A stretch of DNA of 56,756 nt, taken from the NCBI GenBank assembly GCA_035549175.1, contig DASZRL010000038.1, positions 1 through 56,756 on the forward strand. The letters are read 5' to 3'. This DNA is from DASTSN01 sp035549175. Lineage in GTDB: Bacteria > Bacteroidota > Bacteroidia > Chitinophagales > Chitinophagaceae. Both the position numbers and the translations under genes were made by a program. Below are positions 32,042 through 41,713 of the stretch, one piece after another. The notes below the pieces were generated by a model, which saw only the letters and a program-made list of their open reading frames with translations, was not told the origin of the DNA and ran no database searches. The first letter of the stretch is position 1, and each line of letters opens with the position of its first letter.

Positions 32042-35000
32042 CTGAAACAATTTCTGAAAATATTAAGGTGGATCGGCGTTATCCTTCTCAGCCTGATCCT
32101 GGCTGTTTTAATACTGGTAAATACGGAATGGGGACAAAACAAACTGGCCGGCCTGGTTACCAACCGGCTTTCCCGGGACCTGGGGACCCGGGTTCGCATC
32201 GGCCATATCAGCCTGTCCCTGCTTAACCGGATGAACCTGGAAGCTGTGCTGATTGAAGACCGCCAGCACGATACCCTGTTATCCGCAGGTCGGCTCCAGG
32301 TACGTATTACCGACTGGTTCATCTTTAAAAAGCAGGCCGAGCTGAAGTACCTGGGCCTGGAGGATGCGGTCATTAACCTGCAGCGGTCTGATTCAGTATG
32401 GAATTACCAGTTCCTGGTGGACTATTTCAGCGGACCCTCCACCGGCACGGGCCAAAAACAGGGGATCCAGTTCACCTTGCGCACCATCGTTCTCCACCAC
32501 GTCCGGATCCGCCAGGCGGACCGGTGGCGGGGTGAGACCCTTACCGGAGCCGTCGGATCCCTGGTGCTGAATGCCAACCAGCTCGACCTGGACCGCAAAC
32601 AGGTGGATATCGGTTCCCTGGAGATTACCGATCCGGAATTTGCCATTCAGGACTACCCGGGGCTGCGTGCGCAGTCCCCGGACAGCACCCTGCCGGAAAA
32701 ACCAGCTCCCAACCAGCTGGACACCTTACTCCGATGGAATCCGGATGACTGGAAGATCCGCGTGGCCCGGCTGGACATCCAGAATGGCCTGTTTACGGTG
32801 GACCAGCAGACTGACAGGGACCCATACCCGTATTTTGACGGCCAGCATATCCGGTTTCAACAGATCAATGCCCGGATCAGGGACCTCAGCTGGCTGCGGG
32901 ATACCATTTCCGCCAACCTGGACCTGAACACCTCGGAGCGCAGCGGATTTGCAGTCGCCTCCCTGAAGGCACGCGTAAAAATGACGCCGGAACGCATGGC
33001 GTTCTCCGACCTGTACATCCGTACCGCCAAAAGTGAAATCCGCGATTATTTCGCCATGAAATATGCCGACTTCAGCGACATGGATGATTTCATCCACCGG
33101 ATCGTCATGGAGGCCCGGTTTACCGACTCCCAGATCGACAGCGACGACATCGCCTACTTCGCGCCGGATGCCGCCAGCTGGAAAAAACAGATCCGGGTGA
33201 ACGGCCTGGTCAAAGGCACCGTGGACCAGCTCAGCGGAACAGACCTGAACATCCGGGCGGGCAGCCGGACTTACCTGAACGGGGATATCAACCTGACCGG
33301 GCTTCCCGACATAGACCAGACCTTCATCGACTTCCGGGCCCGCGACTTCGGCACCACCTACGAGGATGCCGCTCGGTTCGTTCCTTCGATCCGGTCGATC
33401 GGATCCGTCCACCTGGAGAAAATCGGTTACCTGCACTTCACCGGGAACTTCACCGGGTTTATCCGTGACTTCGTAACCTACGGCACCCTGGAAACCAACC
33501 TGGGTACCCTGAAGAGCGACCTGAACATGAAACTGCCCCGGGGTAACGAGCCGGTCTATTCCGGCAACCTGAGCACCGCGGGATTTGACCTGGGCGGGTT
33601 CCTCGGCAATTCCAGCCTGGGTCAGATTGCGTTCGACGGGGTGGTCAAAGGCCGCAGTTTCAATATCAACAAGATTACCGCCGATCTGGACGGCAAGATC
33701 AGCAGCGTGTATTTCAACGGGTACACCTACCACAACATTGAAACCAAGAGCCGCCTGCTCAAACGGCTCTTTGACGGCTACGTATCGCTGAATGACTCCA
33801 ATGCCGTGGCGAGCCTGAACGGGATCATCGATTTCAATGAAAAAACGCCCCAGTTCAATTTTACCGCCGAGGTTCAGAAGGCCCATCTCAAAAACCTGAA
33901 ACTCACCCAGGAGGATCTGGCCTTTACCGGCAAATTCGGGCTGGATTTTTCCGGGGATAACATTGACGATTTCCTCGGTAATGCCCGCATCAGCGAGGCG
34001 TCCCTGCTGCGCGAAGGCAAGAAACTCTCCTTCGATTCCCTGGTCCTGACTTCCTCCGTAACCCCGGAAGGCAAGATCCTCAGCCTGCACTCCAACGAAA
34101 TTGACGCTACCCTGCAGGGACGATTCAGCCTGGTGGAATTGCCGGCAGCCGTCCAGCTATTCCTGCACCGGTATTATCCGGCCTATATCGGCTCGGTTAG
34201 GCAGCGGCTCACCCGGGAAGATTTCCACTTCGACGTGACCACCCGCTACGTGGACGAATACATCAAGCTCCTCAATCCGGGACTAGGCGGGTTTGACAAC
34301 AGCCATATCGCCGGAGAAATCAACCTGGAGACCAATCGCCTGGACCTGGTCGCCGAAGTACCCCAGTTCAATTTCAGGAAATACCAGTTCAACAATTCCC
34401 GGCTGACCGGGAAGGGCGACCTGGACAGCCTGGTGGTGTACGGCGTTTCCAATAATATTGTCGTGGACGACAGCCTGAGCCTGCCGCTGGCCTCTGCCAG
34501 GATTATCGCCTTCAACGACAGTTCCTATGTCCAGATTGCCACTGGAATGTCCCAGGCGCTGGAAAAGGCCAACCTGAATGCCCTGGTCCGAACCTACAGC
34601 AACGGCGTGGGGATCCGGTTTGATTCCTCCTCCTTTGTCCTGAACGGGAAGCGGTGGACGATCGACCGGAACGGGGAGCTGAATTTCCGGAACAATACCG
34701 TGGCCTCCGGGGAATTACGGCTGCGGGAAAGCAACCAGGAAATCCTCCTGGAAACCAAACCCTCTGCGGAAGGGAACTGGAATGACCTGCTGGCTACCCT
34801 GCACAATGTGAACCTCGGCGACTTTATGCCGTTGATTATCCGGTCTCCCCGCCTGGAAGGCCTGCTCTCGGGAAAGATCCTGGTAGAAGACCCCTACAGC
34901 CGGTTTAATGTCCATTCCGACCTGGAGGCGGACCAATTACGGGTGGATAACGATTCCATCGGGCGGATTTCCCTGCAGGACATCACCTATAACAAAGCCC

Positions 35001-36886
35001 AGGGCGAACTGAAAGCCACCGGTCACAACCAGGATCCGGATCATAACCTGAATTTCAGCATCGATCTTTTCCCGACCGATTCGGCCCGGGCGGCCAGCAA
35101 TCGGATCGCCATCCGGTCGCGAAACTATCCGATCCGGATACTGGACAGGTTCCTGGGCGGCCTGTTCACCGACCTGGAAGGGTATGCCACGGCGGACCTG
35201 GATATCACCGGGGCATTCGACCATCTCAATTATATCGGCAAGGCACACCTGCATGACGCGGGCCTGCGGGTCAGATTCACCCAGTGTTTCTACCGGCTGG
35301 ATGACGGCGACATTGATTTCCGTAAGGATGCCATTGATTTCACCTCGCTGAAACTGCACGACCAGCAGGGGCGCTCCGCCACCGTCAAGCGGGGCCTGAT
35401 CCAGCACGAATCCTTCACCAACCTGTTTTTTGACATTGAAGTGCAGACTGACGGAGAACCCATGGAACTGCTCAATACCACCTATTCCGATAACCAGTCC
35501 TTTTACGGAAAGGCCCGGGGAACCGGCACCTTCTTTCTGACCGGACCGGAATCCGATATGGTCATGGAAGTGTATGCCAAAGCCTCCAGCCGGGACAGCT
35601 CCTACATCACCATTCCGCCTGCGACAGCACGGGAAACCGGCATCGCCGATTTCCTGGTGGAAAAGAAATACGGGCATGAACTGAGTGACAGCGTAACGGG
35701 GTCGGCGGCATCGAAAATGACCTACGATGTCGAGCTCAATGCCAACCCGATGGTGAATATCCGCATGGTGCTGGACGAACTAACCGGGGACGAAATCAAG
35801 GCGCGGGGCGACGGCACACTCAAGATCCATGCGGGCACCACCGAGGACCTGACGCTCCGGGGCCGGTACAACATTGAACAGGGAAATTACCGCTACAGCT
35901 TCCGTTCCTTCATCAACAAGCCCCTGGTGGTGAACCCCGGCGGCAACAATTACATCGACTGGAACGGGGACCCCTACAAGGCCACGATCCATATTGAGGC
36001 CCAGTACCGTGCTGAAAACGTCAGCCTGGCGCCGCTTGTCAGTTCCCTGCAGCTGGACCCCAACATCGCCAAGGCACGCAGCGATGTCCTGGTCATCACG
36101 ACGCTGACGGGGGACCTGTTCAAACCCACCATCAATTTCAAGCTGGCGTTCCCGCCCGGCAGCGATGCCAGCTCCAATGCCGCCATCGGGTTCGGATTGC
36201 AGCAGATCGAAGCGGATCCCAACGAGCTTTACAAGCAGGTCACCTACCTGATCGTGCTGAACAATTTTGCCCCTTTGGAAGGGAGGGGCGCCTCCACCAC
36301 GGGCATTTCCCTGGGCGAGACCGCGACCAATACGCTGTCGGGCATCTTTTTTAACGTACTCAATAACGAGTTCAACAAGATTCTGGGGAAAATACTGAAG
36401 AGTGACAAGTACCGGTTCAACATTTCCAATACGATCTACAACCGGAACTTCCTGGATCCTACCAATAAAACGGCCCTCAATATTGGAAGCAACCTGAACT
36501 TTTCGGTAGGCCGATCCTTTTTTAACGACCGGTTCATCCTGACCTTCGGCGGAGGCATCGACGCCCCCCTGGGCCAGCAGACGACCATCCAGCAGACCGT
36601 GCAGCTGCTGCCGGATGTTACCGCGGAATGGCTGATCAACCCGTCGGGCACGGTGCGGGCCACCTTCTTTTACCGGGAAAACGTGGATTACCTGAACACG
36701 ACCTCGACCGGGTCCTTCGGCCGCACCCGCCGGGCCGGCTCCAGTATCTCCTACCGCAAGGAATTCAACACCCTGGGCGGTTCCGATGCCCGCAAAAAAC
36801 CGGCACGGAAAAAAGCCGCTGAGAAACCCACCGCCAACAAACCCGAGCAGGAGGAGGATCCGCAACCGGCGCCGGGATCCGACTGA
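32042..36886 (+). CDS. tamB: TamB/AsmA-like translocation and assembly module protein
   Basis: A very large envelope protein (1614 residues from CTG 32042). The first ATG is at 32231, but the frame is open before it and encodes a basic start (KQFLKILRW), a transmembrane helix (VILLSLILAVLILV) and the NTEWGQNKLAG...RIGHISLSLLN segment normal for the N-terminus of this family. No ATG, GTG or TTG is in frame there, and a TAA lies three codons before the CTG, so CTG at 32042 or 32054 is the likely start. The rest is a long beta-rich repeat region ending in the C-terminal TamB domain (near FINKPLVVNPGGNNYIDW) and a charged Lys/Pro-rich tail. It is anchored in the inner membrane, spans the periplasm and is thought to move lipids or assist outer-membrane protein assembly. 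Confidence 0.88.
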   Translation: MKQFLKILRWIGVILLSLILAVLILVNTEWGQNKLAGLVTNRLSRDLGTRVRIGHISLSLLNRMNLEAVLIEDRQHDTLLSAGRLQVRITDWFIFKKQAELKYLGLEDAVINLQRSDSVWNYQFLVDYFSGPSTGTGQKQGIQFTLRTIVLHHVRIRQADRWRGETLTGAVGSLVLNANQLDLDRKQVDIGSLEITDPEFAIQDYPGLRAQSPDSTLPEKPAPNQLDTLLRWNPDDWKIRVARLDIQNGLFTVDQQTDRDPYPYFDGQHIRFQQINARIRDLSWLRDTISANLDLNTSERSGFAVASLKARVKMTPERMAFSDLYIRTAKSEIRDYFAMKYADFSDMDDFIHRIVMEARFTDSQIDSDDIAYFAPDAASWKKQIRVNGLVKGTVDQLSGTDLNIRAGSRTYLNGDINLTGLPDIDQTFIDFRARDFGTTYEDAARFVPSIRSIGSVHLEKIGYLHFTGNFTGFIRDFVTYGTLETNLGTLKSDLNMKLPRGNEPVYSGNLSTAGFDLGGFLGNSSLGQIAFDGVVKGRSFNINKITADLDGKISSVYFNGYTYHNIETKSRLLKRLFDGYVSLNDSNAVASLNGIIDFNEKTPQFNFTAEVQKAHLKNLKLTQEDLAFTGKFGLDFSGDNIDDFLGNARISEASLLREGKKLSFDSLVLTSSVTPEGKILSLHSNEIDATLQGRFSLVELPAAVQLFLHRYYPAYIGSVRQRLTREDFHFDVTTRYVDEYIKLLNPGLGGFDNSHIAGEINLETNRLDLVAEVPQFNFRKYQFNNSRLTGKGDLDSLVVYGVSNNIVVDDSLSLPLASARIIAFNDSSYVQIATGMSQALEKANLNALVRTYSNGVGIRFDSSSFVLNGKRWTIDRNGELNFRNNTVASGELRLRESNQEILLETKPSAEGNWNDLLATLHNVNLGDFMPLIIRSPRLEGLLSGKILVEDPYSRFNVHSDLEADQLRVDNDSIGRISLQDITYNKAQGELKATGHNQDPDHNLNFSIDLFPTDSARAASNRIAIRSRNYPIRILDRFLGGLFTDLEGYATADLDITGAFDHLNYIGKAHLHDAGLRVRFTQCFYRLDDGDIDFRKDAIDFTSLKLHDQQGRSATVKRGLIQHESFTNLFFDIEVQTDGEPMELLNTTYSDNQSFYGKARGTGTFFLTGPESDMVMEVYAKASSRDSSYITIPPATARETGIADFLVEKKYGHELSDSVTGSAASKMTYDVELNANPMVNIRMVLDELTGDEIKARGDGTLKIHAGTTEDLTLRGRYNIEQGNYRYSFRSFINKPLVVNPGGNNYIDWNGDPYKATIHIEAQYRAENVSLAPLVSSLQLDPNIAKARSDVLVITTLTGDLFKPTINFKLAFPPGSDASSNAAIGFGLQQIEADPNELYKQVTYLIVLNNFAPLEGRGASTTGISLGETATNTLSGIFFNVLNNEFNKILGKILKSDKYRFNISNTIYNRNFLDPTNKTALNIGSNLNFSVGRSFFNDRFILTFGGGIDAPLGQQTTIQQTVQLLPDVTAEWLINPSGTVRATFFYRENVDYLNTTSTGSFGRTRRAGSSISYRKEFNTLGGSDARKKPARKKAAEKPTANKPEQEEDPQPAPGSD

Positions 36887-36888
36887 AC

Positions 36889-38103
36889 TCAATCTTCCTT
36901 GCGGTCTTCCAGGATTTCGTGGCCCAGTTTGTCCCGCTTGGTGAGCAGGTATTTTTCATTGTGGGGATTCGGGCGAACCTCGATCGGAATATTTTCAACG
37001 ATCTCCAGCCCGTAGCCTAGCAGGCCCACCCGCTTTTTGGGATTATTGCTGAGCAGCCGTAGCTTGGTGATGCCGAGGTGTCTGAGCATCTGGGCCCCCA
37101 CCCCGTAATCCCGCTGGTCCATCTGGAATCCCAGGTGGAGGTTTGCCTCTACCGTGTCCATGCCCTGCTCCTGCAGCCGGTAGGCCTTCAATTTGTTGAG
37201 CAGCCCGATGCCCCTTCCTTCCTGGTTCATATACAGGATAGCTCCCTTACCCTCCTTTTCCACCATCTGCATGGCCTTATGGAGCTGCTCGCCGCAGTCG
37301 CACCTAAGCGAACCGAGAATATCGCCGGTGAAGCAGGATGAGTGAACGCGTACCATAACCGGCTCATCTTTCTCCCAGGTACCCTTGATCAGGGCGAGGT
37401 GTTCATTTTTGGTGTTCTTTTCCTGGAAGGCAATCAGTTTAAAATAACCGTATTGCGTGGGCATATCGACCCGAACGATTTCATCGATCAGCGAATCGCG
37501 TTTCAAGCGGTATTCGATCAGGTCCTTGATGGAAACAAGCGAGAACTCAAAGCGCCTGGCCACTGCCTCCAGCTCCGGGAGCCGCGCCATGGAGCCATCA
37601 TCATTCATAATTTCCACCAGTACGCCGGCTGGTGTCAATCCGGCCAGCCTGGCCAGATCCACAGCGGCCTCCGTGTGCCCGGTCCGCCGGAGCACCCCCC
37701 CTTTTTTGGCTCGGAGCGGGAAAATATGTCCGGGTTTTCCCAGGTCTTCGGGCCGGGTAGCCGGATCGATCAGGGCCCGCACAGTCTTGGCCCGGTCATG
37801 GGCAGAAATGCCGGTCGTGCAACCATGCCCCAGCAAATCGACCGATACGGTGAACGCGGTTTCATGAAGGGCGGTATTGTTGTTCACCATCAGGTCCAGT
37901 CCCAGTTCCTCGCAACGCTCCTCCGGCAGCGCCATGCAGATCAGCCCGCGTCCGTACTTGCTCATGAAGTTGATAACCTCCGGCGTCACTTTTTCCGCCG
38001 CCACGATAAAATCGCCTTCATTTTCCCGGTCTTCATCGTCCACAACGATCACCAGCTTACCCAGCCGGATGTCCGCGATGGCACGTTCGATCGTATCAAA
38101 CAT
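36889..38103 (-). CDS. ribBA: RibBA: DHBP synthase / GTP cyclohydrolase II
   Basis: A 404-residue bifunctional enzyme for the first steps of riboflavin synthesis. The N-terminal half makes 3,4-dihydroxy-2-butanone 4-phosphate: DDEDRENEGD (22-31) and GHTEAAVDLARLAG. The C-terminal half is GTP cyclohydrolase II: HSSCFTGDILGSLRCDCGEQL supplies the three zinc Cys, and NQEGRGIGL and the RDYGVGAQML segment follow. The start at 38103 is set by the promoter box at 38122-38129; an ATG-compatible extension to 38136 would precede transcription. No FMN riboswitch fits in the short leader. The stop lies two bases from the tamB-like stop, tail to tail. Confidence 0.96.
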   Translation of the reverse strand: MFDTIERAIADIRLGKLVIVVDDEDRENEGDFIVAAEKVTPEVINFMSKYGRGLICMALPEERCEELGLDLMVNNNTALHETAFTVSVDLLGHGCTTGISAHDRAKTVRALIDPATRPEDLGKPGHIFPLRAKKGGVLRRTGHTEAAVDLARLAGLTPAGVLVEIMNDDGSMARLPELEAVARRFEFSLVSIKDLIEYRLKRDSLIDEIVRVDMPTQYGYFKLIAFQEKNTKNEHLALIKGTWEKDEPVMVRVHSSCFTGDILGSLRCDCGEQLHKAMQMVEKEGKGAILYMNQEGRGIGLLNKLKAYRLQEQGMDTVEANLHLGFQMDQRDYGVGAQMLRHLGITKLRLLSNNPKKRVGLLGYGLEIVENIPIEVRPNPHNEKYLLTKRDKLGHEILEDRKED

Positions 38104-38121
38104 AACCGTTATATTTTCATG

Positions 38122-38129
38122 CAAAGATA
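38122..38129 (-). promoter_or_regulatory. -7 box of ribBA
   Basis: The minus strand reads TATCTTTG, matching TAnnTTTG, 18 bases before the ATG at 38103. Confidence 0.6.
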
Positions 38130-38295
38130 ACAACAATCCACGGCTTGTTTTGTTGTGGACCTGATCCGCCGAAAAGCAGTTCCCGCCTGCATTACATTGT
38201 CCGGGCCACCAGGAATGGTGAGTAACAAATTGTTAATATTATGCTACTTTTATTGTTGGATTATTCCGTTTCTTTGCAGCCGAAAACTACACTAT

Positions 38296-41200
38296 ATGCT
38301 TAAGAGAATTCTACTTTCACTGCTTGCCTTTGCAGCCGTTGCCGTACTGCATGCCCAGGTGACTACCAGTAGTATCACCGGGACAGTAACGGACGCCAAA
38401 GGCGAGCCGCTGGCCGGGGCTACGATCACAGCCATCCACCAGCCTTCCGGTACCAAGTATGTACCGGTTTCCAAAAACGGCGGGGTATTCAACCTACCCG
38501 GCTGCCGCCCGGGTGGCCCTTACCGGGTAACCGTTGATTTTGTGGGATTTAAGGAGCAGGTCGTGGAAGGGTTCAACCTGGTGCTGGGGGATGCGTATAA
38601 CATCGTCGCGGAAATGACCCCCGAAGCCATGGACCTGTCCACGGTGGTGGTCACCAGCACCCGCCGCAGGGCCTTCCAGGACAAATCCGGCGCATCGACC
38701 AATATCGGCACGATCCAGCTTTCCACGCTGCCGACCATCAGCCGCAGCATCACGGACTATATACGGATTACGCCCCAGGCCAACGGAAACAGCTTCGTGG
38801 GCCGCGACGGGCGCATGAACAACGTGCAGGTCGACGGTGCCAACCTCAACAACAACTTTGGTCTGTCCTCGGATCTGCTGCCGGGCGGTGGTAACCCGAT
38901 TTCCCTGGATGCTTACCAGGAAATCACGGTGAACATTTCCCCGTTCGATGTCAAGCAGAGCGGGTTCACCGGCGCCGGGGTGAGTGCCATCACCAAGAGC
39001 GGTACCAACACCTTCCACGGAAGTGTTTACGGCTCCTACCGTAACCAGAGTTTTAACGGCACCAATGTGGCCGGCACCAAACTGCCCAGCCCACCCGCCA
39101 CCAGCAATAAGATCTACGGGCTTACCCTGGGCGGGCCGATCATCAAGGACAAACTGTTTTTCTTTGTAAACGGGGAGATCGAAAAGAACAGCCGCCCCGG
39201 TATCACCTATACTCCCAAAGGCGGCTCGGGTACAGGTACGGAATCCAACGTGCCTATTGATTCGCTGAAAAAACTGTCCGATTACCTGCAGAGCACCTAT
39301 AACTTCAACCCGGGTGCCTATGACAACTTCCCCAATTTCGAGGCCAAGAACCACAAGATCCTGGCCAAGGTGGACTGGAATATCAACACCTCCCACAAGC
39401 TGACCGTCAAGTACAGCGACTACCTCAGCAATGACATGAATACGGCTTCGGGAAGCGGTGGTATCAACGGCGCCTCCAGCCAGAGCTCCATTGTCTCCTA
39501 CTGGGGATCCTACCGGTTCGGAACCAACGCCATGGCCTTCTCCAACATCAACTATACCATCCAGGACAAGGTTCGGTCCGGTACCGTGGAACTGAACAGT
39601 AACTTCAAGGGCCGGTCTGCCAACCAGTTCCTGGCCACCCTGACCAAGATCAGTTCCATCAAGGGGCATGACGGACCCACCTTCCCCTTCGTGGATATCC
39701 TGGGACTTACACCGGGCAGCAAGAACAACTACCTGGCTTTCGGTAATGAGCCCTTTAACGGCAACAACAACCAGGTTATCAACGACATTTATACCATAAC
39801 CGACAACTTCACATATTTCGCAGGCAAGCATACCCTCACGGCTGGCGCCACCTACGAATACCAGAAGGTCGGCAATATGTTCATGCCCGGGTCACAGGGC
39901 TACTATGTGTTTGGATCGCTGGATGATTTCATCAACAACCGCGCTCCCAAACTCTTTTCCCAGAGCTATTCCCTGCTGCCCGGCCAGGATGCCGTATTTT
40001 CGGCCAACCTGAAAGTGGGCCAGCTGGGCGTGTACCTGCAGGATGAATATAACGTGAATCCGCGCATGCGACTGACCTACGGCCTGCGGGTGGACAAACC
40101 GGTCTTCCCGAGCCAGCCGCTTGAGAACCCGGCTATCACGGCCCTCAGCCTGCTCGACAAGAACGGCAACCCCACGCACTACACCACGGGTTCCTGGCCC
40201 AAGGCCGGCATCTACCTGGCCCCCCGCGTTGGATTCCGCTGGGATGTATACGGGGACAAGAGCCTGATCGTCCGCGGTGGTACCGGCGTCTTCACCGGCC
40301 GCATACCCTTTGTCTACCTGACGAACGTGCCCTCCAACAGCGGTATGTACCAGTTCGGGGCCCTGATCACTACGACCTCGGATCTGCAGAACTTCCTGTT
40401 CAACCCCGATCCCAAGGCCTACAACCCCAACTACAACAAGAACCTGGATCCGACCAAGTTCCCGACCACGGCCGGAACGGTGGCTCCCGGCAGCTTCGCG
40501 GTTACCGATCCGAAGTTCCGTTTCCCGCAGGTTTGGCGCAACGATATCGCCATGGAGCAGCGCCTGGGCAAGGGTTGGACCCTGACCCTGGAAGCCCTGT
40601 ATACCAAGGATATTGAAGATCCCGTCATGCGGAATGCCAACCAGACCCAGGCTGACGGAATCGTTACGCTGGCCCCCGGCGTAACCCGCCCGCGCTACAG
40701 CAGTACCACGGCACGCCGCGTGAACGCCAACATCAGCAACGCCATCGTACTGGAAAACTCCCGCCGCGGCGGTTCCTTTGCCTTCACGAGCCAGATTGCC
40801 AAGAATTTCACCAAGAATTTCTACGGATCACTGGCCTATACGTATACCCTGGCTCATGAGGTTACCCCCAACCCCGGAAGCCAGGCCACTTCTACCTGGA
40901 GCGGCGTATACACCGCCAACACCCAGAACGACCTGGAACTGGCTTATTCCGCCTACGCGGTGCCGCACCGTATCGTAGGAACCTTCTCCTACCGGGTTGA
41001 GTACATCAAGCACCTGGCATCCACCTTCACCCTGTATTACGAAGGAGCCACCCTGGGCACCTACAGCTATATCTACAACGGGGACATCAACAATGACGGC
41101 AACACGGCCGACCTGATGTACATTCCCAAGGATGCTTCCGAGATCAATTTCGTGGACCTGCCAGCCAGCGGTACGACGCCGGCCTTTACCGCCCAGCAGG

Positions 41201-41592
41201 AATCCGATGCCTTCTTCCAGTACGTGAACCAGGATAAATACCTGAGCAAGCACAAAGGACAGAATGCAGAACGCAACGGAGCCCAGTATCCCTGGTACAA
41301 CCGGGTTGATTTCAACTTCCAGCAGGACCTGTTCAACAACATAGGGAGGAACCGCCATACGCTGCAGCTCAATGTGGCCGTGGTGAATTTCCTGAACCTG
41401 CTGAACCACAACTGGGGTATCCGCAAGCAGTACATCGTCAACAACCCCCTCAAGCTGAATAAAGTGGTGAACGGCGTTCCTTACTTCCAGATGGCCACCT
41501 ACCAGGGAGACCTGGTGAGAAAGACCTTCATCAACGTCAACTCCACCACGACCACCTGGGGTATCCAGCTCGGTCTGAAATACATGTTCTGA
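38296..41592 (+). CDS. Oar-like TonB-dependent receptor
   Basis: A 1098-residue outer-membrane protein. Residues 1-21 form a signal peptide (ending in LHAQ). A CarboxypepD_reg-like domain follows (SSITGTVTDAKGEPLAGATI...), then a TonB plug (STVVVTSTRRRAF, FVGRDGRMNNVQVDGAN) and a long beta-barrel ending in WGIQLGLKYMF with a terminal Phe. Sequence features such as SGFTGAGVSAITKSGTNTFHGSVYG match the OmpA-related Oar group rather than SusC. The substrate is unknown, and no SusD-like partner lies nearby. The start at 38296 gives a normal signal peptide. A degenerate box TTTCTTTG at 38269-38276 may be its promoter. A terminator follows. Confidence 0.9.
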   Translation: MLKRILLSLLAFAAVAVLHAQVTTSSITGTVTDAKGEPLAGATITAIHQPSGTKYVPVSKNGGVFNLPGCRPGGPYRVTVDFVGFKEQVVEGFNLVLGDAYNIVAEMTPEAMDLSTVVVTSTRRRAFQDKSGASTNIGTIQLSTLPTISRSITDYIRITPQANGNSFVGRDGRMNNVQVDGANLNNNFGLSSDLLPGGGNPISLDAYQEITVNISPFDVKQSGFTGAGVSAITKSGTNTFHGSVYGSYRNQSFNGTNVAGTKLPSPPATSNKIYGLTLGGPIIKDKLFFFVNGEIEKNSRPGITYTPKGGSGTGTESNVPIDSLKKLSDYLQSTYNFNPGAYDNFPNFEAKNHKILAKVDWNINTSHKLTVKYSDYLSNDMNTASGSGGINGASSQSSIVSYWGSYRFGTNAMAFSNINYTIQDKVRSGTVELNSNFKGRSANQFLATLTKISSIKGHDGPTFPFVDILGLTPGSKNNYLAFGNEPFNGNNNQVINDIYTITDNFTYFAGKHTLTAGATYEYQKVGNMFMPGSQGYYVFGSLDDFINNRAPKLFSQSYSLLPGQDAVFSANLKVGQLGVYLQDEYNVNPRMRLTYGLRVDKPVFPSQPLENPAITALSLLDKNGNPTHYTTGSWPKAGIYLAPRVGFRWDVYGDKSLIVRGGTGVFTGRIPFVYLTNVPSNSGMYQFGALITTTSDLQNFLFNPDPKAYNPNYNKNLDPTKFPTTAGTVAPGSFAVTDPKFRFPQVWRNDIAMEQRLGKGWTLTLEALYTKDIEDPVMRNANQTQADGIVTLAPGVTRPRYSSTTARRVNANISNAIVLENSRRGGSFAFTSQIAKNFTKNFYGSLAYTYTLAHEVTPNPGSQATSTWSGVYTANTQNDLELAYSAYAVPHRIVGTFSYRVEYIKHLASTFTLYYEGATLGTYSYIYNGDINNDGNTADLMYIPKDASEINFVDLPASGTTPAFTAQQESDAFFQYVNQDKYLSKHKGQNAERNGAQYPWYNRVDFNFQQDLFNNIGRNRHTLQLNVAVVNFLNLLNHNWGIRKQYIVNNPLKLNKVVNGVPYFQMATYQGDLVRKTFINVNSTTTTWGIQLGLKYMF

Positions 41593-41623
41593 TCCCACCG
41601 AGGACCCCCCAGAGGTTCCAGAT

Positions 41624-41657
41624 ATAAAAAAACCGGTTCAAGCGAGCCGGTTTTTTT
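41624..41657. terminator. Bidirectional terminator between the receptor and esterase genes
   Basis: An A-run leads into stem AACCGGTTC/GAGCCGGTT (41631-41639 with 41644-41652, one T-G pair) with a 4-base loop, followed by a T-run to 41657. With A/T runs on both sides it suits both converging genes. Confidence 0.85.
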
Positions 41658-41713
41658 ATTTCCCAATCGGTAAGTCTCCTGCCGGGCCGGGATATTTCTT
41701 TAGCAGAGCCTGG

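Noticed and set aside
32726..34090. Open frame of 454 codons antisense to the TamB-like gene
   Set aside because: Shadow frame; the sense strand shows a continuous conserved family.
38104..38295. FMN riboswitch before ribBA or a long leader before the receptor
   Set aside because: The promoter box leaves only about 14 bases of ribBA leader, and no conserved RFN-like stems were seen.
38494..39831. Open frame of 445 codons antisense to the Oar-like receptor
   Set aside because: The Gly/Val-rich product with no domain is a codon-bias shadow of the receptor gene.
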